Below, in pieces: positions 25,876-34,169 of a DNA stretch of 64,000 bases. The position numbers were made by a program, and so were the translations under genes. The notes beneath the pieces are model-generated. The model was not told the DNA's origin, searched no databases, and was given only the letters and a program-made list of their open reading frames with translations. This stretch comes from Collimonas fungivorans Ter331. Its GTDB lineage: Bacteria > Pseudomonadota > Gammaproteobacteria > Burkholderiales > Burkholderiaceae_D. The stretch lies in the NCBI RefSeq assembly GCF_000221045.1, contig NC_015856.1:1240001-1304000 (forward strand), written 5' to 3'. The first letter of the stretch is position 1. Every line of letters starts with the position of its first letter.

Positions 25876-27729
25876 TTACCCCTGTTGGAAAAGTGTGGTG
25901 CTGTCGGTTTCCGTCGTCGTTGCGGATGGCGTCGGACGGGCCTTGGCGTACGCCAGCGAGCCGGCGTTGAAGGCATCGCGACAGGCGCTGCGGCGCACCT
26001 TGCCGCTGGTTGTCAGCGGAATGGTCGACACCGGCGCCAGGTGCACGGTGTGCGGCGCCACGCCATGGCTGCGGGTAATCGCGGCGGCGATCGCGTCTTC
26101 GACGTTTTCCAGGTCTTCGCCGCTCAGCTTGGCTGAGCGCAGGATCTCGGCCACCACCACCAGCTGTTCCGTGTCGTCTCGTGTCACCGAAAAGGCTGCG
26201 ACGCCGTTGGTGCGGATCGCCGGGTGGCTGGCCTGGGCTGCGGCTTCGATATCTTGCGGATAGAGGTTGCGGCCGGCGAAAATGATGACGTCCTTGATGC
26301 GGCCGGTGATATACAGTTCGTCGTCGAGCATGAAACCGAGGTCGCCGGTGCGCAAGTAGGGGCCGTCCTGCCGATCGTCGGCAATGAAGGCATGGAATGT
26401 TTCGGTGCTGGCTTCGGGCTGGTTGAGATAGGCTTGCGCCACGCTGGCGCCCTTGAACCACAGTTCGCCGACCGCGCCGGCCGGCAGCGGCTGCCGGGTG
26501 TCGGGATCAACGATGGCCATCACATGTCCGCTGGCTACCGTGCCGCAGCTGATGACCGCCGTGGCAGGCGCATCTGCGGTAGCCGGCTTGGCCTGGCCGC
26601 AGGCCAGCGCTTCATGGTCCAGCAGCAGCGTCTTGGGTGTGGCGTCGCGGTTTGCTTTGCCGGAAATGAACAGGGTGGCTTCGGCCAGGCCGTAGCACGG
26701 GACAAACGCCGCGCTGGAGAATCCGGCCGCTTTGAATTTTTCCGAAAAACGGTCAAGCGTGGCTTGACGCACCGGTTCGGCGCCGCAAAACAGCATCTTC
26801 AGCCGGCTCAGGTCGAGTTCGGCAATTTCTTCATCGGTAATGGTGTCGACGCACAGGTCGAGCGCGAAGTTGGGCGCTACCGAGGTGGTGACCTGGTGCG
26901 TCGACAAGCCTTTCAGCCAGCGTAGCGGACGCTGCACGAAATGGGCGGGCGTCATGACCACCAGCGTGAATCCGCTGTATACGGACAGCAGCAGTGCTCC
27001 CATCAGGCCCATGTCGTGGTAGGGCGGCAGCCAGGTGAAGCCGATATGTTTTTCTGCCGATCCCAGCCGGATGTCGAGCACGCGGCTGTTGCTGATCAGG
27101 TTGGCGGCGGAGAGCACCACGCCCTTGGGATTGCCGGTGGAGCCGGAGGTGTATTGCAGCAGCGCCGGGAACTGTTCACTGCTGCCCGCTTCATCGTTCT
27201 CATCAGTGGGCAGCGGTTGGGTGTCCTGCGCTTCGAAAAAATCGCTGCCGACAAACAGCCATTCAGGAACATTGCCCTCGGCGGAGAGCGAGGCATTGAG
27301 GCGGTCCACGGCTGCCTGTAGATTTCCTTCGGCGATCACCAGCTGCGCATTGCAGTCATTGCAGATGCTGGCGAAGCGCGCCACCGCGCGGCTGCCGACC
27401 GGCGGGAACGACGGCACGGCGGTCGCGCCGGCCTTGAAAATGGCGAACAGCGCGGTGACGTAGTGCAGGCCTGGTTCCAGCACCAGCAGCACGCGCGCTC
27501 CCGGTGTCAGTTGCTGTTTGAGCTGGCGCGCCAGGCCGGCGGCGCGCAAGTCGAGCTGGCGATAGGTCAATTCGGCGATGTCGTCTTCGCCGTTTTTCAG
27601 GAAGCGCAGAGCAACCTCGTCCGGCGTCGCCGCGGCGCGCCGGCGCAGGATCGCATCCATGTCGATATCCTGCGCGGCCTGTTCCGGGACCAATACTGTC
27701 GCTTCGCTCATGCTCAAGCTGGATGTCAT
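25876..27729 (-). CDS. Fatty acyl-AMP ligase, first gene of the polyyne operon
   Basis: Activates a fatty acid as acyl-AMP and passes it to the ACP. The 617-residue product shows LLQYTSGSTGNPKGVV (~192), WLPPYHDMGLMGALL (~233), and near the C-terminus RTGDLGFMLDDELYITGRIKD and IIFAGRNLYPQDIE (~460-490), the pattern of FAAL enzymes rather than acyl-CoA ligases. Gene order ligase-desaturase-desaturase-ACP-desaturase-hydrolase equals cayABCDEF of the caryoynencin cluster and the collimonin cluster of Collimonas. The upstream ~150 bases to the next stop are AT-rich and should hold the promoter. Confidence 0.93.
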   Translation of the reverse strand: MTSSLSMSEATVLVPEQAAQDIDMDAILRRRAAATPDEVALRFLKNGEDDIAELTYRQLDLRAAGLARQLKQQLTPGARVLLVLEPGLHYVTALFAIFKAGATAVPSFPPVGSRAVARFASICNDCNAQLVIAEGNLQAAVDRLNASLSAEGNVPEWLFVGSDFFEAQDTQPLPTDENDEAGSSEQFPALLQYTSGSTGNPKGVVLSAANLISNSRVLDIRLGSAEKHIGFTWLPPYHDMGLMGALLLSVYSGFTLVVMTPAHFVQRPLRWLKGLSTHQVTTSVAPNFALDLCVDTITDEEIAELDLSRLKMLFCGAEPVRQATLDRFSEKFKAAGFSSAAFVPCYGLAEATLFISGKANRDATPKTLLLDHEALACGQAKPATADAPATAVISCGTVASGHVMAIVDPDTRQPLPAGAVGELWFKGASVAQAYLNQPEASTETFHAFIADDRQDGPYLRTGDLGFMLDDELYITGRIKDVIIFAGRNLYPQDIEAAAQASHPAIRTNGVAAFSVTRDDTEQLVVVAEILRSAKLSGEDLENVEDAIAAAITRSHGVAPHTVHLAPVSTIPLTTSGKVRRSACRDAFNAGSLAYAKARPTPSATTTETDSTTLFQQG

Positions 27730-27881
27730 TCGATACTCCGTTATTTGATTGCCGGGAAAACATCACGCCGCCGAGTAAAGTCCGGGGTTGCGCTTGTTTG
27801 GCTAATTTTTTATCACTATAGAAATATCAATACTTCCCAAAACACTATTTACAGACATGCGCTAAGCGACGGCGCGCCAGA
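27730..27881 (-). promoter_or_regulatory. Probable promoter region of the polyyne operon, with a GC hairpin at its upstream end
   Basis: This gap is AT-rich between 27800 and 27855 (a run of T and ATAGAAATATC on the plus strand) and precedes the acyl-AMP ligase. GCGACGGCGC (27866-27875) and GCGCCGTCGC (27887-27896) form a 10-bp perfect stem around the stop codon of the upstream MFS gene. No T-run follows, so it may be a weak end or pause rather than a full terminator. Confidence 0.4.
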
Positions 27882-29300
27882 TTAATGCGCCGTCGCAGGC
27901 GCAGGTGCCCGGGATCGCGTGTCGACTGGTACGCACAGGATTGCGGTGGCAAAACCAAGCGCGATCTGCAGGTAACAGAGGGTGTGAAATGCGGCGAGGT
28001 TCAGCGTCGCATGGCCAGTTATGGCGACCGTGAGCGCCACCCCGAGCACCGATCCCATCTGGCGTACCGCCTGGTTGACGGCAGAGCCAACGCCGAACCG
28101 GGCAGGCGGTAAATGCGCGACGGCGGCCGCCGACAGTGAAGGCATGACCATGCCTACGCCTAGTCCGGTGAGTAGCGCCCCCGGCAGCCAGGTGTGCAGA
28201 TAGTCGGGATTGATCCCGGGTACCAGTGCGAACCAAATGCTCGCCGCCGTGGATATCAGGCTTCCGGTCACCAGCAGTAACTTGTGCCCCGCACGCGCCG
28301 CGAACCGTCCGCACACGATCGCCGTGGGGACGACGAGCAACGGCCCAAGGCTGCCAGCCAGCCCCGCGCGCGTCAGCGAATACGACCAGACACCTGTGGT
28401 GAATAGGAACGTCTGGAAGAACATCATGGCGAAACCGATCGCGAAGAACAGCGATGCAAGATTGATATAGCAGTACGTCCGGTCCTGGAACAGCGAGAGA
28501 TCGATGGCAGGGGCACGCACGGTGCGCGCCCAGACGACGAACGCTCCCAGCGTCGCCAGCCCGCCCGCGATTGCCAGGATCACCATCGGGGACATCCAGC
28601 CGACCGCCTCGGACTGTACCAGGCCGAAAGTGATCGCACCAACGCCGAGGATCAGCAGGACGACACCGATGACGTCGATCGGCGCGCCGCGCTCAGGATC
28701 GCGCGACTCGTCGAGAATGCGCCACCCAAGCCATAGCGTGATCGCGCCAAGCGGCAGGTTGAGAAAGAAGGCCCACGGCCAGCCGAAGCGATCGACCAGG
28801 AAAGAGCCGAGGCTCGGCCCCAGCGCACCTGCGACCCCGCTGACTGCGCCCCACAAGCCCACGGCGACCGCGCGTTTGCTGGCGGGAAATGCTGCCAGCA
28901 AGATCGACAGCGATGCCGGGAACAATAGCGCCGCGCCGGCTCCCTGTGCTACGCGCATTGCGATCAGAGTCGCGACGTCCCTAGCCAAACCGCAGCCGAG
29001 GGATCCCCCCAGGAACATGGCAAGTCCTAGCAAGAACGTGCGCTTGCGTCCGCGCAGGTCGGCGAAGCGGCCCGCCGGCACAAGCAATGCGGCAAAGACC
29101 AACGTGTACCCGGTCAGGACCCACGACAGGTGCGCCGAGCCGGCCTCGGGAAACGCCCGTTGCAAAGCGGGAAATGCCGCGTAGAGCAGGGTGACGTCGA
29201 TCGAGACGAGGAAGACCGCCACACTCGCGATCCAAAAAACCGGCCACGGCGAAATCGAGCTCGACTGCGCCTGCAGCGCCGGGGCTAGGGGAACGTTCAT
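27882..29300 (-). CDS. MFS drug/metabolite exporter (DHA2 type, 14 TM)
   Basis: The 472-residue product has about fourteen hydrophobic segments. Loop 2-3 has the MFS motif GRFADLRGRKRTFLLG near residue 83, and GAVSGVAGALGPSLGSFLVDRFGWPWAFFLNLP near 150 is the DHA2 family motif C region. ATG 29300 is chosen over 29363 because the latter overlaps the preceding gene, while AGG lies eight bases before 29300. It is the last gene of the ketosynthase operon and directly precedes the polyyne operon, so it could export either product. Confidence 0.88.
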   Translation of the reverse strand: MNVPLAPALQAQSSSISPWPVFWIASVAVFLVSIDVTLLYAAFPALQRAFPEAGSAHLSWVLTGYTLVFAALLVPAGRFADLRGRKRTFLLGLAMFLGGSLGCGLARDVATLIAMRVAQGAGAALLFPASLSILLAAFPASKRAVAVGLWGAVSGVAGALGPSLGSFLVDRFGWPWAFFLNLPLGAITLWLGWRILDESRDPERGAPIDVIGVVLLILGVGAITFGLVQSEAVGWMSPMVILAIAGGLATLGAFVVWARTVRAPAIDLSLFQDRTYCYINLASLFFAIGFAMMFFQTFLFTTGVWSYSLTRAGLAGSLGPLLVVPTAIVCGRFAARAGHKLLLVTGSLISTAASIWFALVPGINPDYLHTWLPGALLTGLGVGMVMPSLSAAAVAHLPPARFGVGSAVNQAVRQMGSVLGVALTVAITGHATLNLAAFHTLCYLQIALGFATAILCVPVDTRSRAPAPATAH

Positions 29301-29313
29301 TACTTGTACCTCA

Positions 29314-30159
29314 TCATGCTGGAGGGGAGGTAGCGCCGTCGCCCGACTCGAAGTACGAGGCATCGAGAAACGAGAGCGTTCGCGCTTGCATGCGCGCTTG
29401 AAACAGTGCGACGACGGGCCAAGGGCGCATCGCCATTGCCATGACCTTCACATGCTGCGCATCCTCCCAGTGGATCACGTTCGCCACTTCCAGCGGCAGT
29501 CCGGCGACCGACCCCGTCCACAGGCTCAGCGTCGTGGCGCCTGCCGTCAGGCGCGGCCCGTTTGCGCGTCCTCCATAGACGACGATTGAGTGACCGCACA
29601 GTCGTTCGACGTAGGCGGCACCACGAATCGGCTTGCAGGCTACGGGACTGGTCAGGAACGCGTTGGCAGCTAGACCGAACGGCAACTTGGCGTCCAGCAC
29701 TTCGTCGGTGGGGATCGGCGGCAACGCGGCATCGGTTCCAGGGGGAAGCAACCATGCGTCGGCGTCGATGAGATCCCGGCACGCGTCGTGCAGCGCCTGC
29801 CGAACCGGCGCGGGGAACGAGGCGAGGAAGATGTCGACCTGTACGCGCTGGCCGAACCGCCGTGCCACCGTCACCCCACGAATGCGGTAGTCCTGGAACT
29901 GTCCATGCCACTCGCGCCCGCCAATATCATCGCCGCTCCATGTGTGATCCGGCTCGACCTCGGAAAATATGCTCTCGACGGCAGCCGCGAGCTGTTCCAC
30001 CCGGCCGTGGCCGACGACTTCTCCGAACGTCATGGGATGCCGCAAACTGACCTCGTCCTGCGCCGACGTCTCGAGCTCGCGCAACAACTCATCAACATAG
30101 AGACCAGCGTGTCTTTGGCGACTCATCGGCGTTTCTTTCTCTGTGAGGGTAGCGTTCAT
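29314..30159 (-). CDS. Unknown protein of the ketosynthase operon, 281 aa
   Basis: No signal peptide or membrane helix. The C-terminal third (VANVIHWEDAQHVKVMAMAMRPWPVVALFQARMQARTL) recalls the last strand and helix of SnoaL/NTF2-like cone folds, and WHGQFQDYRIRGVTVARRF earlier may be part of another such fold. This is a weak impression, not a family call. It lies five bases after the Rieske oxygenase gene and 13 before the exporter, so it is part of the pathway, perhaps as a cyclase, isomerase or binding protein. GAGG precedes the ATG at 30159. Confidence 0.65.
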   Translation of the reverse strand: MNATLTEKETPMSRQRHAGLYVDELLRELETSAQDEVSLRHPMTFGEVVGHGRVEQLAAAVESIFSEVEPDHTWSGDDIGGREWHGQFQDYRIRGVTVARRFGQRVQVDIFLASFPAPVRQALHDACRDLIDADAWLLPPGTDAALPPIPTDEVLDAKLPFGLAANAFLTSPVACKPIRGAAYVERLCGHSIVVYGGRANGPRLTAGATTLSLWTGSVAGLPLEVANVIHWEDAQHVKVMAMAMRPWPVVALFQARMQARTLSFLDASYFESGDGATSPPA

Positions 30160-30163
30160 CTAT

Positions 30164-31198
30164 TTATACCTCTTCAAACTGGGGCAGGGGCGTCCCGTGG
30201 CCCGTTCGTATGGAGGCGTTTGCGCCCATTCGCTCCAGTATCCGCCGCGCCGCGAACGCTGGCCGATCAAGGTGGATATCGATCATCGGTGCAGTGGGAC
30301 TCCAGTTCGCCTGAAGGCTTTCGGCGACGTCTTTGTCCTCCATGACGGTTGAGAACACTTCTTTCGCTGTGAACTCCGTAAACCCGTGGTTGTCGATATC
30401 GAAATCGCGATGCATGCCCACGAAGACGTGGCTCGTGGTGTCGGTGGCGGGAGTGAAGATCGTCGTCGTATAGACGTGAAAGACCTTACCGTCGGCGTCG
30501 TCGCACGCGTGGGCTCTCGTTTCGACCCGCGTGTTGCCGACAGGCCAGTAGAGGACCTCCTGGAAGCGGTCGATGTAGTCGAGTTGCAGGATCCGGCTGT
30601 ACAGCGGAGGCGTTTTCTCGCGGCGCATGTAGCGGCGCACGCGGACTTCGTCGTCGTTAATCACGATTTCAGGCGGAGTCTCGACGATGTCAAGTGAGCC
30701 TAGTGTTTTCGCGTGAACGAAGGCGGCGTGCGAGATGTCGAGGATGTTGTCGATTCCGAACACGTAGTTGCAGGCGATGGTACAGTAGCTCATCGTCCCC
30801 GCGAGCTCGGGCGCCGAACAGACCCAATGGTTCGGGATCGCGCTCTCGTCTGCCTGGTCCGGGTCGCCGGGCCACAGCCAGACGAAGCCATGCTTCTCGA
30901 CGGCGGGGAACGAACGGACGCGCGCGCCCTTCGGGATCGTGCTCTGGCTGGGAATATTGACGCACTCCCCCGAACAGTCGTAGCGGAGCCCATGGTACCA
31001 GCACTGAAGTTCGTCTCCGATCAGGCGTCCCCGCGACAACGGAACTTGTCGATGGGCGCAGCGGTCCTCAAGCGCGACGACTTGGTTCGCTGAGGTGCGG
31101 TACATGACAATCTTCTCATTCAGGATGGTTCGCGCAAAAGGCTCGCTCTTGATTTCTCCAGAAAGGGCTGCCGCGTACCACGCATTTTGGATAAACAT
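30164..31198 (-). CDS. Rieske non-heme iron oxygenase (VanA-like)
   Basis: The 344-residue product has an N-terminal Rieske domain with CAHRQVPLSRG (~47) and CWYHGLRYDCSGEC (~66) as the 2Fe-2S ligands. A catalytic domain follows with the mononuclear iron motif DNILDISHAAFVH (~150-162). The short size and start (MFIQNAWYAAALSGEI) match the vanillate demethylase/toluenesulfonate monooxygenase branch, which hydroxylates or demethylates. No dedicated reductase gene is adjacent; electrons must come from elsewhere. It lies about 100 bases after the desaturase gene and is part of the same operon. Confidence 0.9.
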   Translation of the reverse strand: MFIQNAWYAAALSGEIKSEPFARTILNEKIVMYRTSANQVVALEDRCAHRQVPLSRGRLIGDELQCWYHGLRYDCSGECVNIPSQSTIPKGARVRSFPAVEKHGFVWLWPGDPDQADESAIPNHWVCSAPELAGTMSYCTIACNYVFGIDNILDISHAAFVHAKTLGSLDIVETPPEIVINDDEVRVRRYMRREKTPPLYSRILQLDYIDRFQEVLYWPVGNTRVETRAHACDDADGKVFHVYTTTIFTPATDTTSHVFVGMHRDFDIDNHGFTEFTAKEVFSTVMEDKDVAESLQANWSPTAPMIDIHLDRPAFAARRILERMGANASIRTGHGTPLPQFEEV

Positions 31199-31294
31199 GA
31201 TTTTTCCTTACTTCGCCGCGTACACGGCACTCTGGTTCCGGGATAGCCGACCCGAGGTCGGGATGATATGGGCGTTCAAGATGGTCCTCTGCTT

Positions 31295-32377
31295 CTACTC
31301 GCGCACGACTGCGACCATCGCTTCGCCGGCTCGCGTACCCGCCGAGTCTGCTTCGCGATCGAAGCGACCGTCGGCAATCCGTTCGAGGAAATCGTCCGCC
31401 TTAGACGGTAATTCGACGTGCGGGTAAGGGAAGCGCCCTGTCGTATAGCGCAGCGCGCCAAAAAACGACCGCTCAACCTGAGCGCCCGTCGCTTTGATCA
31501 GTCCTTGCGACGCTAGGTGCCCGTGCAATGCGGGCAGCCGGTAACACGGGACGGCCGGATACAGGTGGTGCTCGAGATGGAAGTTGCTTCCGAAGAAAAG
31601 CGCTGTGTAGATGGGTGATGTGTAGCTGCGGGCATCGTGGTATCGACCCGGCGCGGTGCCGGTGTGTTCCAGGTACGCGCGCATGGCGCTCATCACGTAC
31701 AACCCGAAATACGGGACCAGCATTACCGTGAAACCAAGCCACAGCGAGCGATGCCAGATGAGCGCGTACACCGTCACGCCGCATAGGCCGAGGGCGATGT
31801 TGATGCGGGTGATCCAGCGCATTTCGCGCTCGGAGAACGGAAGCTTTGTGTTCTCCGGCCAAGGCAGGCCCAGTGCCATGCGTAAGGCATTCTTCGTGTA
31901 AACCCGGACGGTCCCGGACCGCGCGAGAAAGAAGCGTGACACGAAGTTGTTGTACTGCGAGTAAATCTGTGCATCGGGGTCGATGTCCTGGTCGGTGAAG
32001 CGGTGGTGCTTCCAGTGGGTCATGCTGAAGCCCACGATGAAGAAGAACGGCACCAGCGACGAAAAGAGTACCGCCAGCGCCGCACTGATGTACTTGTTTC
32101 GGTGCAGGTTCGTGTGCATTCCCTCGTGTCCAACAAAGGTCAAGAGGTGCATTCCATGGCCACCGATGATTCCCAGGACGAGTGCCAAACCTATCCGCAC
32201 CGGCGTCGAGGCTGGAATATCGACGATGGCGAAGGCCACCATGGCCGGAACCAGGAAGAATGCGAGGGCGTGCGCTAGATAGAGTGCGGTGGCGAAGTGA
32301 CTGGTTCGATGAAATTTTTCTGGAAGCTTGAGCCGCGCAAACGCGGTGTCGGCCTCCAACGATGCTTCGATGGTCAT
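31295..32377 (-). CDS. Membrane fatty acid desaturase of the ketosynthase operon
   Basis: The 360-residue product has four hydrophobic segments and the His boxes HEGMHTNLHRNK (~84), HWKHHRFTDQDIDPDAQ (~120) and EHHLYPAVPCYRLPALH (~270). It belongs to the FADS superfamily branch with EHHLYP, which includes hydroxylases and ketolases as well as desaturases, so the reaction is open. The C-terminus (after ~330) is polar and acidic-basic mixed. It follows the small ORF by about 20 bases. Confidence 0.88.
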   Translation of the reverse strand: MTIEASLEADTAFARLKLPEKFHRTSHFATALYLAHALAFFLVPAMVAFAIVDIPASTPVRIGLALVLGIIGGHGMHLLTFVGHEGMHTNLHRNKYISAALAVLFSSLVPFFFIVGFSMTHWKHHRFTDQDIDPDAQIYSQYNNFVSRFFLARSGTVRVYTKNALRMALGLPWPENTKLPFSEREMRWITRINIALGLCGVTVYALIWHRSLWLGFTVMLVPYFGLYVMSAMRAYLEHTGTAPGRYHDARSYTSPIYTALFFGSNFHLEHHLYPAVPCYRLPALHGHLASQGLIKATGAQVERSFFGALRYTTGRFPYPHVELPSKADDFLERIADGRFDREADSAGTRAGEAMVAVVRE

Positions 32378-32397
32378 AGCCTATCTCCTCGGGTGAC

Positions 32398-32634
32398 TTA
32401 ACGTAGGTCCTGTGAATGCTGGCTGGGCATCACCAGGATTGGAAATTGCGTGGCCTCCAGGCCAATCGGCGCGGCATGCCGAGACCGATCTCTGCCGCAG
32501 CCTCGACCGGAACGTCGTCGGTCATCATTGAGAAATTGCATGCCGGATCTCGGGCGTGCAATTTCCGCCAAGCCTGCTGCGATGACTTCCGCGATTGTCC
32601 GGTACGAGTCGGCGCCGACGTTATTTGTGGTCAT
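32398..32634 (-). CDS. Small ORF of carrier-protein size, function unclear, perhaps damaged
   Basis: The ATG overlaps the stop of the flavin enzyme gene (ATGA), a strong sign that something is translated here. The 78-residue frame begins like a small helical protein (SYRTIAEVIAAGLAEIA), which resembles the first helix of an acyl carrier protein, but no DSL phosphopantetheine site follows; the later part is Arg-rich and not protein-like. In the +1 frame, MTDDVPVEAAAEIGLGM reads well. A frameshift inside a former ACP-like gene is possible; a distinct small protein is the alternative. Confidence 0.45.
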   Translation of the reverse strand: MTTNNVGADSYRTIAEVIAAGLAEIARPRSGMQFLNDDRRRSGRGCGRDRSRHAAPIGLEATQFPILVMPSQHSQDLR

Positions 32635-34016
32635 ACCGGCTCGCTTACGCCGAGGGCGTGGTCGGCGCTGGATGCGAGCAGGTTCGATTGGTCGAACTCG
32701 GGCGCCCGGACTGGGGTGGCGTTAGCCTGCTCGGCCAGGCGCTGGCGTAACGCCATTTCGCTGCGGATCTCCTCGCCTCTCCGGGACATCTCGATCAAAG
32801 GCTGGATCACGCCCACCTCGCCACGCTCAACGGCCTCATCTGCCCACTTCTTAATGTCGCTGGGGTTGAATACGGCAAACGGCGAGCACTGGCGATTCTG
32901 GGCGGAGAGCAAGCGCGCCTGCAGCGTCGGGTCCGCCGCCAGCTTGCCGAACAGCATCCGGCTGAGCGGGTTGTTGTTGGTGAGCGCGCCGCGGCTGCGG
33001 GAGTATTCGAAGAGGTCGATTGAAGTCGCGTCTCGCTGGCGCCAATAGCGTACCAGCGCCTGGTCCCCGCCCTCGATGATCGCCCGCCCCAGTGACCGGG
33101 CGTCGCGAAGCGCGTCGGTGATCCCGAAGCCGGGGGACGGATCCATGAAGAGGCCTGCGTCGCCAACCAGGGCCCAGCCCGGCCCCGCCGCCTGGCGGAA
33201 GAAAAAGCGCAGGTTCAATGCGCCGAGCACCTTGCTCTTAGGCTCTCCAGCGGTCAGCGGCGCCGTGTAAGGGTTGCGCTGGAGCGTCTCCTGCAGCTTC
33301 TGTAGTGCTCGCCCCTTCCACTCCGGTAGCTGCGTTCTCGGGAACGCCACCCCGATGAGCAAGAGATCGCGGTTGGTTGGAAAGATGAAGACGACGTCGT
33401 CGCCGAAGCTGCAGTTCATCGCCCCCCCCAGGTGGCGCGGATCGTCGTCGAACCAGGTCGGTCTCGGCCAGTACGCCCAGTACATCGCGCGTGGGCAGTC
33501 GTACCCGTGATACTCCTCGGCGCTGACGAGTTGCGCTGTGGTCGAGTGCTGGCCATCCGCGCCGACCACGATCCGTGCCCGGATCTCTTCGCGCGTCCCG
33601 GCGTGTTCGACCACGGCTCCGGTGACCCGTTCGCCGTCGCGGAGCAGCTCGACCAGCTTGGTACGAGGACGGATCTCTGCCCCGGCGGCCCGCGCTTCGT
33701 CTGCCAGGAGCGCATCAAGATCCATACGACGCGGGCAGGAGCAGCGCCCGCCGGCCGGATACACAACGCGGCCGATCTCCTCATCGGCGCCGTACATCAT
33801 GCTCGGCACCGGCGGTGCGAAGCGACGCACCTTATCGCCGAGGCCTAACTCGTCCAGCAGAGCCATGCCGTGGGGCGAAATCCAGTGGGTGGACAGCGGT
33901 TGGTCGCTCGGCAGATTGTTCGCATCGATAGCGAGGACGCTCTTGCCGGCGCGCGCCAGGTGAATCGCGAGTGTGGAGCCTGCGCAGCGGGCGCCAACGA
34001 TTAGGGTATCTAACAC
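32631..34016 (-). CDS. FAD-dependent oxidoreductase (geranylgeranyl reductase/halogenase-like)
   Basis: The 461-residue product begins with a Rossmann dinucleotide fold (LDTLIVGARCAGSTLAIHLARAG), has RMDLDALLADEA (~97) and VVGADGQHS (~152), and the second FAD motif GDAGLFMDPSPGFGITDA (~290). This is the group A flavoprotein monooxygenase superfamily, which also contains isoprenoid reductases and flavin halogenases. I do not see the WxWxIP motif of tryptophan-type halogenases, so halogenation is not supported. It uses a GTG start behind GGAATC, 153 bases after the ketosynthase gene. Confidence 0.8.
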   Translation of the reverse strand: MLDTLIVGARCAGSTLAIHLARAGKSVLAIDANNLPSDQPLSTHWISPHGMALLDELGLGDKVRRFAPPVPSMMYGADEEIGRVVYPAGGRCSCPRRMDLDALLADEARAAGAEIRPRTKLVELLRDGERVTGAVVEHAGTREEIRARIVVGADGQHSTTAQLVSAEEYHGYDCPRAMYWAYWPRPTWFDDDPRHLGGAMNCSFGDDVVFIFPTNRDLLLIGVAFPRTQLPEWKGRALQKLQETLQRNPYTAPLTAGEPKSKVLGALNLRFFFRQAAGPGWALVGDAGLFMDPSPGFGITDALRDARSLGRAIIEGGDQALVRYWRQRDATSIDLFEYSRSRGALTNNNPLSRMLFGKLAADPTLQARLLSAQNRQCSPFAVFNPSDIKKWADEAVERGEVGVIQPLIEMSRRGEEIRSEMALRQRLAEQANATPVRAPEFDQSNLLASSADHALGVSEPV

Positions 34017-34169
34017 GGAGAGATTCCTTTTATAGAATGACTAGAACTCGGATTGCGCGCGACGCGGCCTCGCCATCCCGCGCAAGCAATGTAGATGGGC
34101 GCATCGACCGCCGGCCGCAGACTGGTTGTCGGCAGCCGGGCATTTTCGTTTTCGGCATGAACGGCGTAA

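Noticed and set aside
32631-34016. Flavin-dependent halogenase
   Set aside because: The fold is related, but I do not find the WxWxIP motif and the second FAD motif is also typical of isoprenoid reductases and monooxygenases; halogenation is therefore not claimed.
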